A DNA stretch of 39,981 nt from Candidatus Blautia faecavium (GTDB lineage: Bacteria; Bacillota; Clostridia; Lachnospirales; Lachnospiraceae), in assembly GCA_019118425.1 (NCBI GenBank), contig DWYZ01000072.1:1-39981 (forward strand), in the 5' to 3' direction. Shown in pieces: positions 33,679-39,981 of this stretch; position 1 is the first letter of the stretch, and each line of letters begins with the position of its first letter. The notes beneath the pieces were generated by a model. That model was not told where the DNA came from. It saw only the letters and a program-made list of their open reading frames with translations, and did not search any database. Position numbers and translations under genes: made by a program.

Positions 33679-33825
33679 TACAAAGCGTTTCAGAAGATAA
33701 ACGGCTACAGCATTATCCTAAAAAATATAGGAAACAGCCGGCAAAAAGAGGCGAAATGTCAGGAAGAGCTTTTGCAGAAGGAAATTGACGGGCTGATCAT
33801 AAGAGATTCCTGCAGGAAGAGATAA
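33679..33825 (+). pseudogene. Fragment of an AraR-type (GntR/LacI) arabinose repressor
   Basis: A frame of about 48 codons reads KINGYSIILKN, then SRQKEAKCQEELLQKEIDGL with II after it. This is the start of the sugar-binding domain of AraR-like repressors (GYSIILKNTGN...KEAxCLEELLxKxIDGLI). Neither the GntR DNA-binding domain nor the remaining ligand domain is present; the frame stops soon after. It begins about 20 bases after the sortase stop and is followed directly by the araA remnant. The assignment rests on remembered family patterns and on the neighbouring arabinose genes, so it is good but not certain. Confidence 0.6.
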
Positions 33826-33842
33826 AAAATTTAAAGGAGGAT

Positions 33843-34778
33843 TTACAGACGGAAGGAGACAAGGTAGAGACTCAGATCAAGTTTGGCTGGGAGATTAATG
33901 CCTATCCGGTGAATGAGATCGCAGAATATGTGCAGGATGTAAAAAAGGCGATATTGATGTTTTGGTGGAAGAATATTATAATAAGTATGAAATCCTTCTG
34001 GAAGGACGCGACCCGGAGGAGTTCAAACGTCATGTAGAAGTACAGGAAGGAATTGAGATTGGATTTGAAAGATTCCTGGAGGAAAAAAATTACCAGGCAA
34101 TTGTTGTTCATTTTGGTGATCTTGGCTCTTTGAAACAGCTCCCAGGTCTTGCCATCCAAAGGCTGATGGAGAAAGGATATGGTTTCGGAGGGGAAGGAGA
34201 CTGGAAAACAGCCGCTATGGTGCGTCTCATGAAAATCATGACTGCTAAAGTCAAGGACGCGAAAGGTACATCCTTTATGGAAGACTATACTTACAATCTT
34301 GTTCCTGGCAAGGAGGGAATCCTGCAGGCCCACATTCTTGAAGTGTGCCCCTCTGTCGTGGAAGGGAAAATTGCCATTAAGGTGTGCACTCTTTCCATGG
34401 GTGACAGAGAAGACCCCGCAAGGCTGGTATTTACTTCAAAGGAAGGCCCTGGGATCGCCGCCTCCCTCATAGATCTTGGTGACCGTTTCCGTCTGATTAT
34501 CAATGATGTAGAGTGAAAAAAGGTAGAAAAAACCATGCCCAAGCTGCTGGTAGGCACTGTGTTCAGGACCCCCCAAGCCGGATTTTGCCACAGGAGCGGA
34601 GGCATGGATCTTAACCGGAGGAGCCCATCATACGGCATTTTCTTATGATCTTAGCGCAGAGCAGATGGGAGACTGGGCAGCCGCTATGGGAATCGAAGCT
34701 GTCTGCATTGACAAAGATACAACGATCCGCAATTTCAAAAATGAACTGAGATGGAATGAAAGCGCGTTCAGGAAATAG
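33843..34778 (+). pseudogene. araA: L-arabinose isomerase pseudogene, truncated and multiply disrupted
   Basis: The sequence reads QTEGDKVETQIKFGWEIN onward, GYGFGGEGDWKTAA, TSFMEDYTY, EVCPSV, REDPARLVF, SLIDLGDRFRLI and GGAHHTAFSYD in order, clearly AraA. Roughly the first 190 residues are missing. There is a frameshift at an A6 run (33941-33946, one A short), an in-frame TGA at 34514-34516 where relatives have a sense codon, and a second frameshift at a C6 run (34569-34574, one C extra). Of the metal ligands known from E. coli AraA, both glutamates (MED, LEV) and the last histidine (AHHT) remain, but the central one (EVHPL in relatives) is Cys, codon 34385-34387. The longest open piece, 33962-34516, looks like a gene but is only the middle part. 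An intact AraB-like kinase follows. Confidence 0.9.
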
Positions 34779-34819
34779 GGCGGACGTAAATTACGATTGG
34801 ATTATTGGAGGATTTTACA

Positions 34820-36424
34820 ATGGGTGTTATGGAAGCAAAAGCAGCAATTCTGAACAACAAAACTGCATTGGGCATTGAATTCGGATCCACCAGGATCAAG
34901 GCGGTCCTGGTAGACGATAAGAATGAGCCGATTGCCTCTGGAAGCTATGATTGGGAAAATAAGTACGTGAACGGAATCTGGACTTATGACCTGGACGAAA
35001 TCTGGAAAGGCCTGCAGGGCAGTTATCAGGATATGGCCAATGATGTAAAAGAAAAATATGAGGTAGAGCTTACCAGTGTAGGCGCTTTAGGCATCAGCGC
35101 CATGATGCATGGCTATATGCCTTTTAATAAAGAAGGAGAGCTTCTCGTACCTTTCCGTACCTGGAGAAATAATATCACAGGGGAAGCTTCTGAAAAACTG
35201 ATGGAATTGTTTAATTACAACATTCCCCAGAGATGGAGCGTGGCTCACCTCTATCAGGCGATCCTGAACAAGGAAGAGCATGTAAAAGATATCGACTATA
35301 TCACCACCCTGGAAGCTTATGTTCACTGGAAACTGACAGGAAGAAGAGTAGAAGGCATCGGAGATGCGGCGGGGATGTTCCCCATCGATACAGAGACGAA
35401 GGACTATAATGAAACTATGGTCCAGAAGTTTGACGAGCTGGTGGCTCCTTATGGCTTCCCGTGGAAATTCAGGGATATCATGCCTAAGGTGCTGGTAGCT
35501 GGAGAGGATGCCGGATATCTGACGGAAGAAGGCGCGAAGCTTTTGGATGTTACCGGTAAGCTGAAAGCCGGCATTCCTATGTGTCCTCCGGAAGGAGACG
35601 CAGGAACCGGAATGGTAGCTACAAACAGCGTAAAGGTGCGCACAGGAAATGTATCTGCGGGAACTTCTGTTTTTGCCAATATTGTTTTGGAAAAAGAACT
35701 TTCCAGACCATATAAGGAGATCGACATGGTGACTACACCGGCGGGAGATCTGGTGGCTATGGCTCATTCCAATAACTGTACTTCTGATCTGAATGCCTGG
35801 GTAAATGTTTTTAAAGAGTTTGCAGAGTCCATGGGAATGGAAGTGGATATGAATAAATTGTTCAGCACTCTTTATAATAAAGCCATGGAAGGAGATGTGG
35901 ACGGCGGCGGACTGTTGTCCTACTGTTATTTCTCCGGAGAGCATATGACCGGGTTTGAGGAAGGACGTCCTTTGTTTGTGCGTTCACCGGAAAGTAAATT
36001 TACTCTTGCCAACTTTATGCGTACCAATCTTTATACCTGCCTGGGAGCTATGAGAGTAGGGTTAAACCTGTTATTCGAAAAAGAGGATGTAAAAGTTGAC
36101 CGGCTCTTAGGCCACGGCGGTTTGTTCAAGACAAAGGGCGTAGGCCAGCAGATCCTCGCAGACGCAGTAAACGCTCCGGTTTCCGTAATGGAAACTGCCG
36201 GAGAAGGCGGCGCATGGGGAATCGCTCTTCTGGCTTCTTACCTTGTAAACAAGGAAGAAGGAGAGACTCTGGATCATTTCCTGGATGAAAAGGTATTTGC
36301 AGGAAACGAAGGAAGCACCTTAAATCCGGATCCTAAAGGCGTGGAAGGCTTTAACGTATTTATGGAGCGGTATCAGAAAGGACTTGGAATCGAAAGAGCG
36401 GCGGTAGAGTCGGAAGTTTGGTAA
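34820..36424 (+). CDS. FGGY carbohydrate kinase, probable AraB-type ribulokinase
   Basis: 534 aa, intact. N-terminal phosphate loop [16 protein letters not shown] (about residues 18-33), [35 protein letters not shown], then the second domain with [27 protein letters not shown] and [26 protein letters not shown]. It phosphorylates a ketopentose. Its position directly behind the araR and araA remnants argues for L-ribulokinase, although proteins of this type are often labelled xylulokinase. Start ATG at 34820 after GGAGG (34807-34811); an in-frame TTG at 34805 is rejected because it contains that site. It differs strongly from the xylB in this window. Without araA it would need an isomerase from elsewhere. 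Confidence 0.85.
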   Translation: MGVMEAKAAILNNKTALGIEFGSTRIKAVLVDDKNEPIASGSYDWENKYVNGIWTYDLDEIWKGLQGSYQDMANDVKEKYEVELTSVGALGISAMMHGYMPFNKEGELLVPFRTWRNNITGEASEKLMELFNYNIPQRWSVAHLYQAILNKEEHVKDIDYITTLEAYVHWKLTGRRVEGIGDAAGMFPIDTETKDYNETMVQKFDELVAPYGFPWKFRDIMPKVLVAGEDAGYLTEEGAKLLDVTGKLKAGIPMCPPEGDAGTGMVATNSVKVRTGNVSAGTSVFANIVLEKELSRPYKEIDMVTTPAGDLVAMAHSNNCTSDLNAWVNVFKEFAESMGMEVDMNKLFSTLYNKAMEGDVDGGGLLSYCYFSGEHMTGFEEGRPLFVRSPESKFTLANFMRTNLYTCLGAMRVGLNLLFEKEDVKVDRLLGHGGLFKTKGVGQQILADAVNAPVSVMETAGEGGAWGIALLASYLVNKEEGETLDHFLDEKVFAGNEGSTLNPDPKGVEGFNVFMERYQKGLGIERAAVESEVW

Positions 36425-36433
36425 AAATGTGAG

Positions 36434-36476
36434 GGGGAATCCGTTTAAAGCCGGAGGAGGCTTGAGGGGGTTCCCC
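36434..36476 (+). terminator. Probable terminator after the FGGY kinase gene
   Basis: GGGGAA (36434-36439) pairs with TTCCCC (36471-36476), with extra pairing possible inside (AAGCC with GGCTT), followed by TTTTGCTTTTTAT. The long inner part makes it a less perfect terminator than the others in the window. Confidence 0.55.
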
Positions 36477-36514
36477 TTTTGCTTTTTATATGCAGCTAAA
36501 AATAAAGAAGAGCA

Positions 36515-36543
36515 TTGACTATATTGCTGCTAAATGATAGTGT
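36515..36543 (+). promoter_or_regulatory. Possible promoter for the DUF3990 gene
   Basis: -35 TTGACT (36515-36520), a 17-base spacer, -10 TAGTGT (36538-36543, a weak match). The start codon is 47 bases downstream. Confidence 0.35.
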
Positions 36544-36589
36544 TTAAACAATAAACTGTGTATGAAAATTTAAAAATGGAGGGGTGGAA

Positions 36590-37042
36590 ATGTTGCTCTA
36601 TCATGGAAGCAAAGAACAGGTGAGATTTCCTAAAATCAGAAAAGCTGTATTTAATAAAGATTTTTATTTTGGATTTTACTGTACTTTACAGGAAGAACAG
36701 GCGGTACGCCAGGCTGCGCGTTTTTATAATAAGTGGTATTTGAATATTTATGAATATACACCGAACCGAGATTTAAAATATCTGCGGTTCCATAAAATAA
36801 CAGACGAATGGCTGGATTTTGTAGCGTCCTGCCGTTTGGGAAATGGACATTCCTATGACATCGTAGAAGGTCCCAGGGCAGATGAGACAATTTTTAATTA
36901 TGTCCAGAACTTTGTAGATGGAAAAATATCCCGAAGTGCATTTTGGAAATTAGCAAAATATAATCATCCAACATACCAGATTAGTTTTCATACGATTTCT
37001 GCATTGGACACACTTGAATTTATAGAAAGCAGGGAAGGATAG
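36590..37042 (+). CDS. DUF3990 protein, ART-like fold candidate
   Basis: 150 aa. It matches DUF3990: MLLYHGSKEQVRFPKIR at the start, DFYFGFYCTLQEEQAVRQAARF (about residues 24-45), YDIVEGPRADE (about 92-102), and YQISFHTISALDTLEFI at the C-terminus. DUF3990 is thought to belong to the ADP-ribosyltransferase-like clan; the H/Y-G-S and GFY-T pattern fits such an NAD-binding fold, but activity is not shown. In related genomes it commonly sits beside DUF3791 genes; none is seen here, so this copy is an orphan. The ATG at 36590 follows GGAGGGG; an in-frame GTG at 36584 overlaps that site and is rejected. Confidence 0.75.
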   Translation: MLLYHGSKEQVRFPKIRKAVFNKDFYFGFYCTLQEEQAVRQAARFYNKWYLNIYEYTPNRDLKYLRFHKITDEWLDFVASCRLGNGHSYDIVEGPRADETIFNYVQNFVDGKISRSAFWKLAKYNHPTYQISFHTISALDTLEFIESREG

Positions 37043-37095
37043 ATAAAGGTGTACTCTCTTATACCTGCGGTCTAACAGAATATACAGGAGAAATG

Positions 37096-37171
37096 TGTGA
37101 AAGTAAACTTTCACATCTACTATTATTGACGCAGCCAATGTACTCCGTGAGTAAAGTGCGTCAGAAAGAGG
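37096..37171 (+). repeat. Two-hairpin leader element, copy D (enlarged loop)
   Basis: First hairpin TGTGAAAG-TAAA-CTTTCACA (37096-37115), linker TCTACTATTATT, second stem GACGCA (37128-37133) and TGCGTC (37157-37162). The loop is 23 bases instead of 5-6 and contains its own small stem, TACTC with GAGTA. CAGAAAGAGG follows, then the BrnQ start codon at 37177. Confidence 0.82.
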
Positions 37172-37176
37172 AAAAA

Positions 37177-38493
37177 ATGGACACTTTTCGTTTTAAAGAT
37201 AAAATACTTGTAGGAATTACATTATTTTCTATGTTTTTCGGAGCCGGGAATCTGATCTTTCCTCCCTTTCTGGGAGCACAGGCGGGAGAGCACACCTGGA
37301 TTGCTTTTATAGGATTTGCGGTTAGTGCGGTCTGTCTGCCTATCCTGGGTGTGCTGGCTGTTACGAAATCCGGTGGGCTGGAAAAACTCACATCCAGAGT
37401 CCATCCTAAATTTTCATTTATTTACATTTTGATTTTGTACCTTGCAATCGGTCCCTGTCTGGCGATTCCCAGGACGTCCAGCACGTCTTTTTCTATTGCG
37501 GTACAGCCTTTTTGGGGCGGAGAGGGAAGTCTGTGGGCTGCACGGCTGGTGTATTCCGTTGTATTTTTTGTGCTGGCGGCGGGAATTGCCATGCATCCGG
37601 AAAAACTTACAGAGTATTTAGGAAAAAGACTGACTCCTATTTTACTGATCCTGATCGGAGTAGTTTTTATTGCCTGTCTGTTAAAACCCACGGGAGATCC
37701 TGGAAAACCGGCGAGTCTGTACGAAAATATGGCGGCAGCACAGGGCTTTTTAGACGGGTATCAGACCATGGATACTCTTGCTGCATTAAATTTTGGAATG
37801 ATCGTGGCAATGAATATTCGGGAAAAGGGGATTACCCGGGAAAAACAGGTGGTAAAGGAAACAATTTCTGCCGGGTGGATCGCCGGAGTGGTCCTTCTTG
37901 TTATATACAGTCTGCTTGCTTTTATTGGGATGCGCTCCAGCGGCAGATTTCCAGGGGCCTCTAATGGAACAGAAACTTTGACAGATATGGTGCAGTTTTT
38001 GTTTGGAAAGGGAGGAATGGTCCTTCTGGGGATTATTTTCGTTATAGCTTGTTTCAATACCTGTGTGGGATTGCTGTGCTGCTGCGGAAAATATTTTAAT
38101 TCTGTATTTCCTAAGATAAGTTATCGAGGCTGGGTGTATATTTTTGCAGTGATTTCTATGGTGATCTCCAATATTGGACTGGACGGCATTTTAAAATTTT
38201 CTGTTCCGGCTTTAAATGCGATTTATCCTTTGGCGATTCTTTTGATCTTATTGTCCTGCGTACACAGATATATTGAGAGATATCCAGAAATCTACCCTTG
38301 GGCGGCCTTGCTTTGCGGAATCAGCAGTATAGTTTTGGTTTTGGAAGAACAGGGGATCTCTATTCCTGTAGTTACCTCTCTAATGAGAAATATGCCGGGC
38401 TTTGGGGCTGGTTTCGGCTGGCTTTTGCCCACAGTGATCGGGGCGGGAATCGGTGTGCTGGCCGATTTGGGAAAGAAGAAAAGAAAGGCATAG
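37177..38493 (+). CDS. brnQ: BrnQ-family branched-chain amino acid:cation symporter
   Basis: 438 aa inner-membrane carrier for leucine, isoleucine and valine, with about 12 hydrophobic segments. The family start DKILVGITLFSMFFGAGNLIFPPFLG is present, followed by GEHTWIAFIGFAVSAVCLPILGV and, near residue 90, the conserved GPCLAIPRTSSTSFSIAVQPF. The ATG at 37177 follows AGAGGAAAAA, which belongs to leader element copy D. An in-frame GTG at 37093 would translate through the hairpins and is rejected. It is a single gene between the DUF3990 gene and the RQC-minor/GNAT gene. No T-box leader was seen, although such leaders often control branched-chain amino acid transporters in Bacillota. Confidence 0.92.
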   Translation: MDTFRFKDKILVGITLFSMFFGAGNLIFPPFLGAQAGEHTWIAFIGFAVSAVCLPILGVLAVTKSGGLEKLTSRVHPKFSFIYILILYLAIGPCLAIPRTSSTSFSIAVQPFWGGEGSLWAARLVYSVVFFVLAAGIAMHPEKLTEYLGKRLTPILLILIGVVFIACLLKPTGDPGKPASLYENMAAAQGFLDGYQTMDTLAALNFGMIVAMNIREKGITREKQVVKETISAGWIAGVVLLVIYSLLAFIGMRSSGRFPGASNGTETLTDMVQFLFGKGGMVLLGIIFVIACFNTCVGLLCCCGKYFNSVFPKISYRGWVYIFAVISMVISNIGLDGILKFSVPALNAIYPLAILLILLSCVHRYIERYPEIYPWAALLCGISSIVLVLEEQGISIPVVTSLMRNMPGFGAGFGWLLPTVIGAGIGVLADLGKKKRKA

Positions 38494-38581
38494 GTTTTAG
38501 TTTGATCAAAAAGATGGAAAGCACTTATCGGAGGCAAGATAGATTGACTATAAATACATTGCGGCAGGGAGGTATTTGTTT

Positions 38582-39646
38582 ATGAGAAGACGCCCGAGAG
38601 TAAATTATGAATTGGATTCGGGAAATATACAAGAGCTCTCAGATCAGGAGATTAAAATGATCCTTCGGGGAGCTGACGAATTGATCGATAGGGGAGGAAG
38701 AACTCTGCTGACTAAATTATTAAAGGGCTCCAGGGATAAAAAAGTGCTGGAATATAAGCTGGACCTTTGTCCTGCGTATGGATTTTATAAAAAACTTACA
38801 CTGAAGGAGATTTCCTACCGTGTGGACTGGATGATAAAAGAGGATTATCTGCGCATCAGCTATAATGGAAGACTGCCTATGCTCATTTTTTCTGAGAAGG
38901 GCTGGCAGATTGAGGAGGACTTTTTTGCCCAGGAGATTTATCAGGCACTCTATGAAAACGTGATAGAAAATAAAAGGGAGATTCTTTCAGAGATGTCCAG
39001 TATAAACCGACAGGTAGTCATGGATGTTCTGGAAATGATCCGAAAAAGTAAAAATAAGGAGTTCCTTCCTATTCTGGAGGACTGGAAAAACCAGGAAGTC
39101 CGAAAAGTGAGAGAGCGGATCACAAGTGTGCAGAGAAGCCTGGAAAATCCCAAGGAGAAGCCCCAGGTACGATTAAAAAAAGCAAAGAAGGAAAACTGGC
39201 GTGAGGTGATGAAACTGATCCATAAAGCCGTCCAGCGGGATTATCCTGAATATTATCCGGACGGAGTAATACAGTTTATCTGTATGTATTATGAAAGACA
39301 GAGAATCCAGGCAATGATCCAGGCAAAGCAGATTTGGATTTATCAGCTTGATGGAGCGATAATAGGAACCGCTGTTTTAGATAAGAATCAGATAGCCGAT
39401 ATTTATATGCTTTCAGAAAACAGGGAAAAGGGCTGCGAAAGACATATGATACAGGAGTTGGAAAAGAATATTGATAAAATATATGAAACCATTCATGCAG
39501 AAGCTTCCCTTTTAGATTGGAAAAGTTATGAAGAAAATGGTTTTCACAAGGTAAGGGAAGAAAAGATGGAACTGTTGAATGACTGTAAAATGTCCATTGT
39601 GATTCTGGAGAAAAAGAACGGGGAGGAAAGTCATGTTTCAGAATAA
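38582..39646 (+). CDS. RQC-minor-like DNA-binding domain fused to a GNAT acetyltransferase
   Basis: 354 aa. Residues 1-110 match the RQC-minor-1 type of winged-helix domain: RRPRVNYELDSGNIQELS, MILRGADELIDRGGRTLL, LKGSRDKKVLEY, CPAYGFYKKLTLKEI, RVDWMIKEDYLRI and LPMLIFSEKGW. A helical, charged region follows (about 110-195). Residues 198-345 form a GNAT-like domain (KKENWREVMKLIHKAVQRDY at its start, IWIYQLDGAIIGTAVLD in the middle, SLLDWKSYEENGFHKVREE at the end). The acetyl-CoA loop is degenerate (SENREKGCERHM rather than Q/RxxGxG/A), so acetylation activity is uncertain. Start ATG after GGGAGGTATTTGTT. Its end overlaps the next gene by 14 bases. Confidence 0.75.
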   Translation: MRRRPRVNYELDSGNIQELSDQEIKMILRGADELIDRGGRTLLTKLLKGSRDKKVLEYKLDLCPAYGFYKKLTLKEISYRVDWMIKEDYLRISYNGRLPMLIFSEKGWQIEEDFFAQEIYQALYENVIENKREILSEMSSINRQVVMDVLEMIRKSKNKEFLPILEDWKNQEVRKVRERITSVQRSLENPKEKPQVRLKKAKKENWREVMKLIHKAVQRDYPEYYPDGVIQFICMYYERQRIQAMIQAKQIWIYQLDGAIIGTAVLDKNQIADIYMLSENREKGCERHMIQELEKNIDKIYETIHAEASLLDWKSYEENGFHKVREEKMELLNDCKMSIVILEKKNGEESHVSE

Positions 39647-39981
39647 AATCGCTGTAGTTACAGGAGGCGCACAGGGGATAGGAAAATGTATAGCCCAGGA
39701 ATTTGAGAAGGACGGCGCGTCAGTCTGCATTATAGATAAGCAGCCGAATCCTTATTTTACAGGAGATTTGGCTGACCAGGAGATTTTGCATCGTTTTGTG
39801 GAAAAGGTAATCGCAGAATATGGAAAGGTGGATTATTTGATCCACAATGCCCTTCCTTTGATGAAAGGAATCAATGAGTGCTCTTATGAGGAATTTGAGT
39901 ATGCATTAAGGGTGGGAGTAACGGCTCCTTTTTATCTTACAAAGCTCTTTCTGCCTTATTTTAATAAAGGGGCTGCTATTG
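39633..39981 (+). CDS. SDR-family oxidoreductase, 3'-partial
   Basis: 116 residues are visible; the gene runs off the right edge. The Rossmann signature TGGAQGIGK (10-18) follows a short first strand (FQNKIAVV). The NNAG position reads HNAL (LIHNALPLMK), a variant. The strand-four to helix-five region (EFEYALRVGVTAPFYLTKLF) is typical. The catalytic Ser-Tyr-Lys part lies outside the window. The ATG follows GGGGAGGAAAGTC and overlaps the GNAT fusion gene by 14 bases, so the two are translationally coupled. Substrate unknown. Confidence 0.88.
   Translation, partial: MFQNKIAVVTGGAQGIGKCIAQEFEKDGASVCIIDKQPNPYFTGDLADQEILHRFVEKVIAEYGKVDYLIHNALPLMKGINECSYEEFEYALRVGVTAPFYLTKLFLPYFNKGAAI

Noticed and set aside
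33962-34516. Apparent intact 184-aa gene
   Set aside because: It is only the middle piece of the araA pseudogene; homology continues in other frames on both sides.
35087-35944. 285-aa open frame antisense to the FGGY kinase
   Set aside because: Shadow of a well-conserved gene on the other strand; no family features and no start signals.
37096-37115. Hairpin 1 of the leader element considered as a CcpA catabolite-responsive site
   Set aside because: The palindrome resembles TGAAA...TTTCA, but the central CG of cre sites is missing, and copies B and C change both arms, which fits RNA pairing better.
37093-37176. N-terminal extension of BrnQ from a GTG
   Set aside because: It would translate through the two-hairpin element and adds residues not typical of BrnQ; the ATG at 37177 has a proper ribosome binding site.
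1-39981. tRNA, rRNA, prophage or insertion-sequence genes
   Set aside because: I looked for tRNA arms, rRNA blocks, transposase and integrase motifs and saw none.

Overview
This window reads as part of the chromosome of an anaerobic, low-to-moderate-GC Bacillota, most likely a gut Lachnospiraceae. The reasons are strong AGGAGG ribosome binding sites, a formate-tetrahydrofolate ligase behind a ZTP riboswitch, DUF4867/DUF2284/DUF3990 proteins, an RQC-minor-like DNA-binding protein, ferredoxin-type aldo/keto reductases and a class B sortase. I cannot name a species. Almost everything is on the + strand; only a DUF2284 protein and fhs are on the - strand.

Region 1 (1-11.8 kb) holds a dipeptide/oligopeptide ABC importer (two permeases, two ATPases; the solute-binding protein is not in view). 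A consensus promoter with a near-perfect inverted repeat just downstream follows, then a probable six-gene catabolic operon: two CocE/NonD-type serine hydrolases, a split AtuA protein (large domain and C-terminal domain as separate genes), a class III CoA-transferase and an acetyl-CoA acetyltransferase. The set suggests uptake, hydrolysis, CoA activation and thiolytic cleavage of an unknown acyl compound.

Region 2 (11.8-19.7 kb) starts with a bidirectional terminator and the DUF2284 protein. Then come a Cof-type HAD phosphatase, an AraC regulator and a sugar cluster: DUF4867 protein, L-fucose/L-arabinose isomerase family protein, xylulokinase, and an Fe-S aldo/keto reductase with a degenerate active site.

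Region 3 (19.7-26.9 kb) is ion handling: a small unrecognised membrane protein, TrkH/TrkA-type potassium uptake, then a PiT phosphate transporter with its DUF47 partner. After a 161-bp palindromic element and a bidirectional terminator comes fhs (- strand), with a promoter, ZTP riboswitch and terminator, and then a DUF1700 membrane protein.

Region 4 (27-36.5 kb) has a giant secreted DUF11-repeat surface protein coupled to a class B sortase. Directly behind lie the ruins of an arabinose operon: an araR fragment, an araA pseudogene carrying a truncation, two frameshifts, a stop and a lost metal-ligand histidine, and an intact AraB-like kinase.

Region 5 (36.5 kb-end) holds an orphan DUF3990 protein, a BrnQ branched-chain amino acid carrier, an RQC-minor-like/GNAT fusion and the start of an SDR oxidoreductase.

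The most interesting unexplained structure is a dispersed two-hairpin leader element. It has four copies (8806, 8870, 22314, 37096), with compensatory stem changes, a conserved linker and a built-in ribosome binding site. It sits directly before the start codons of three unrelated genes.
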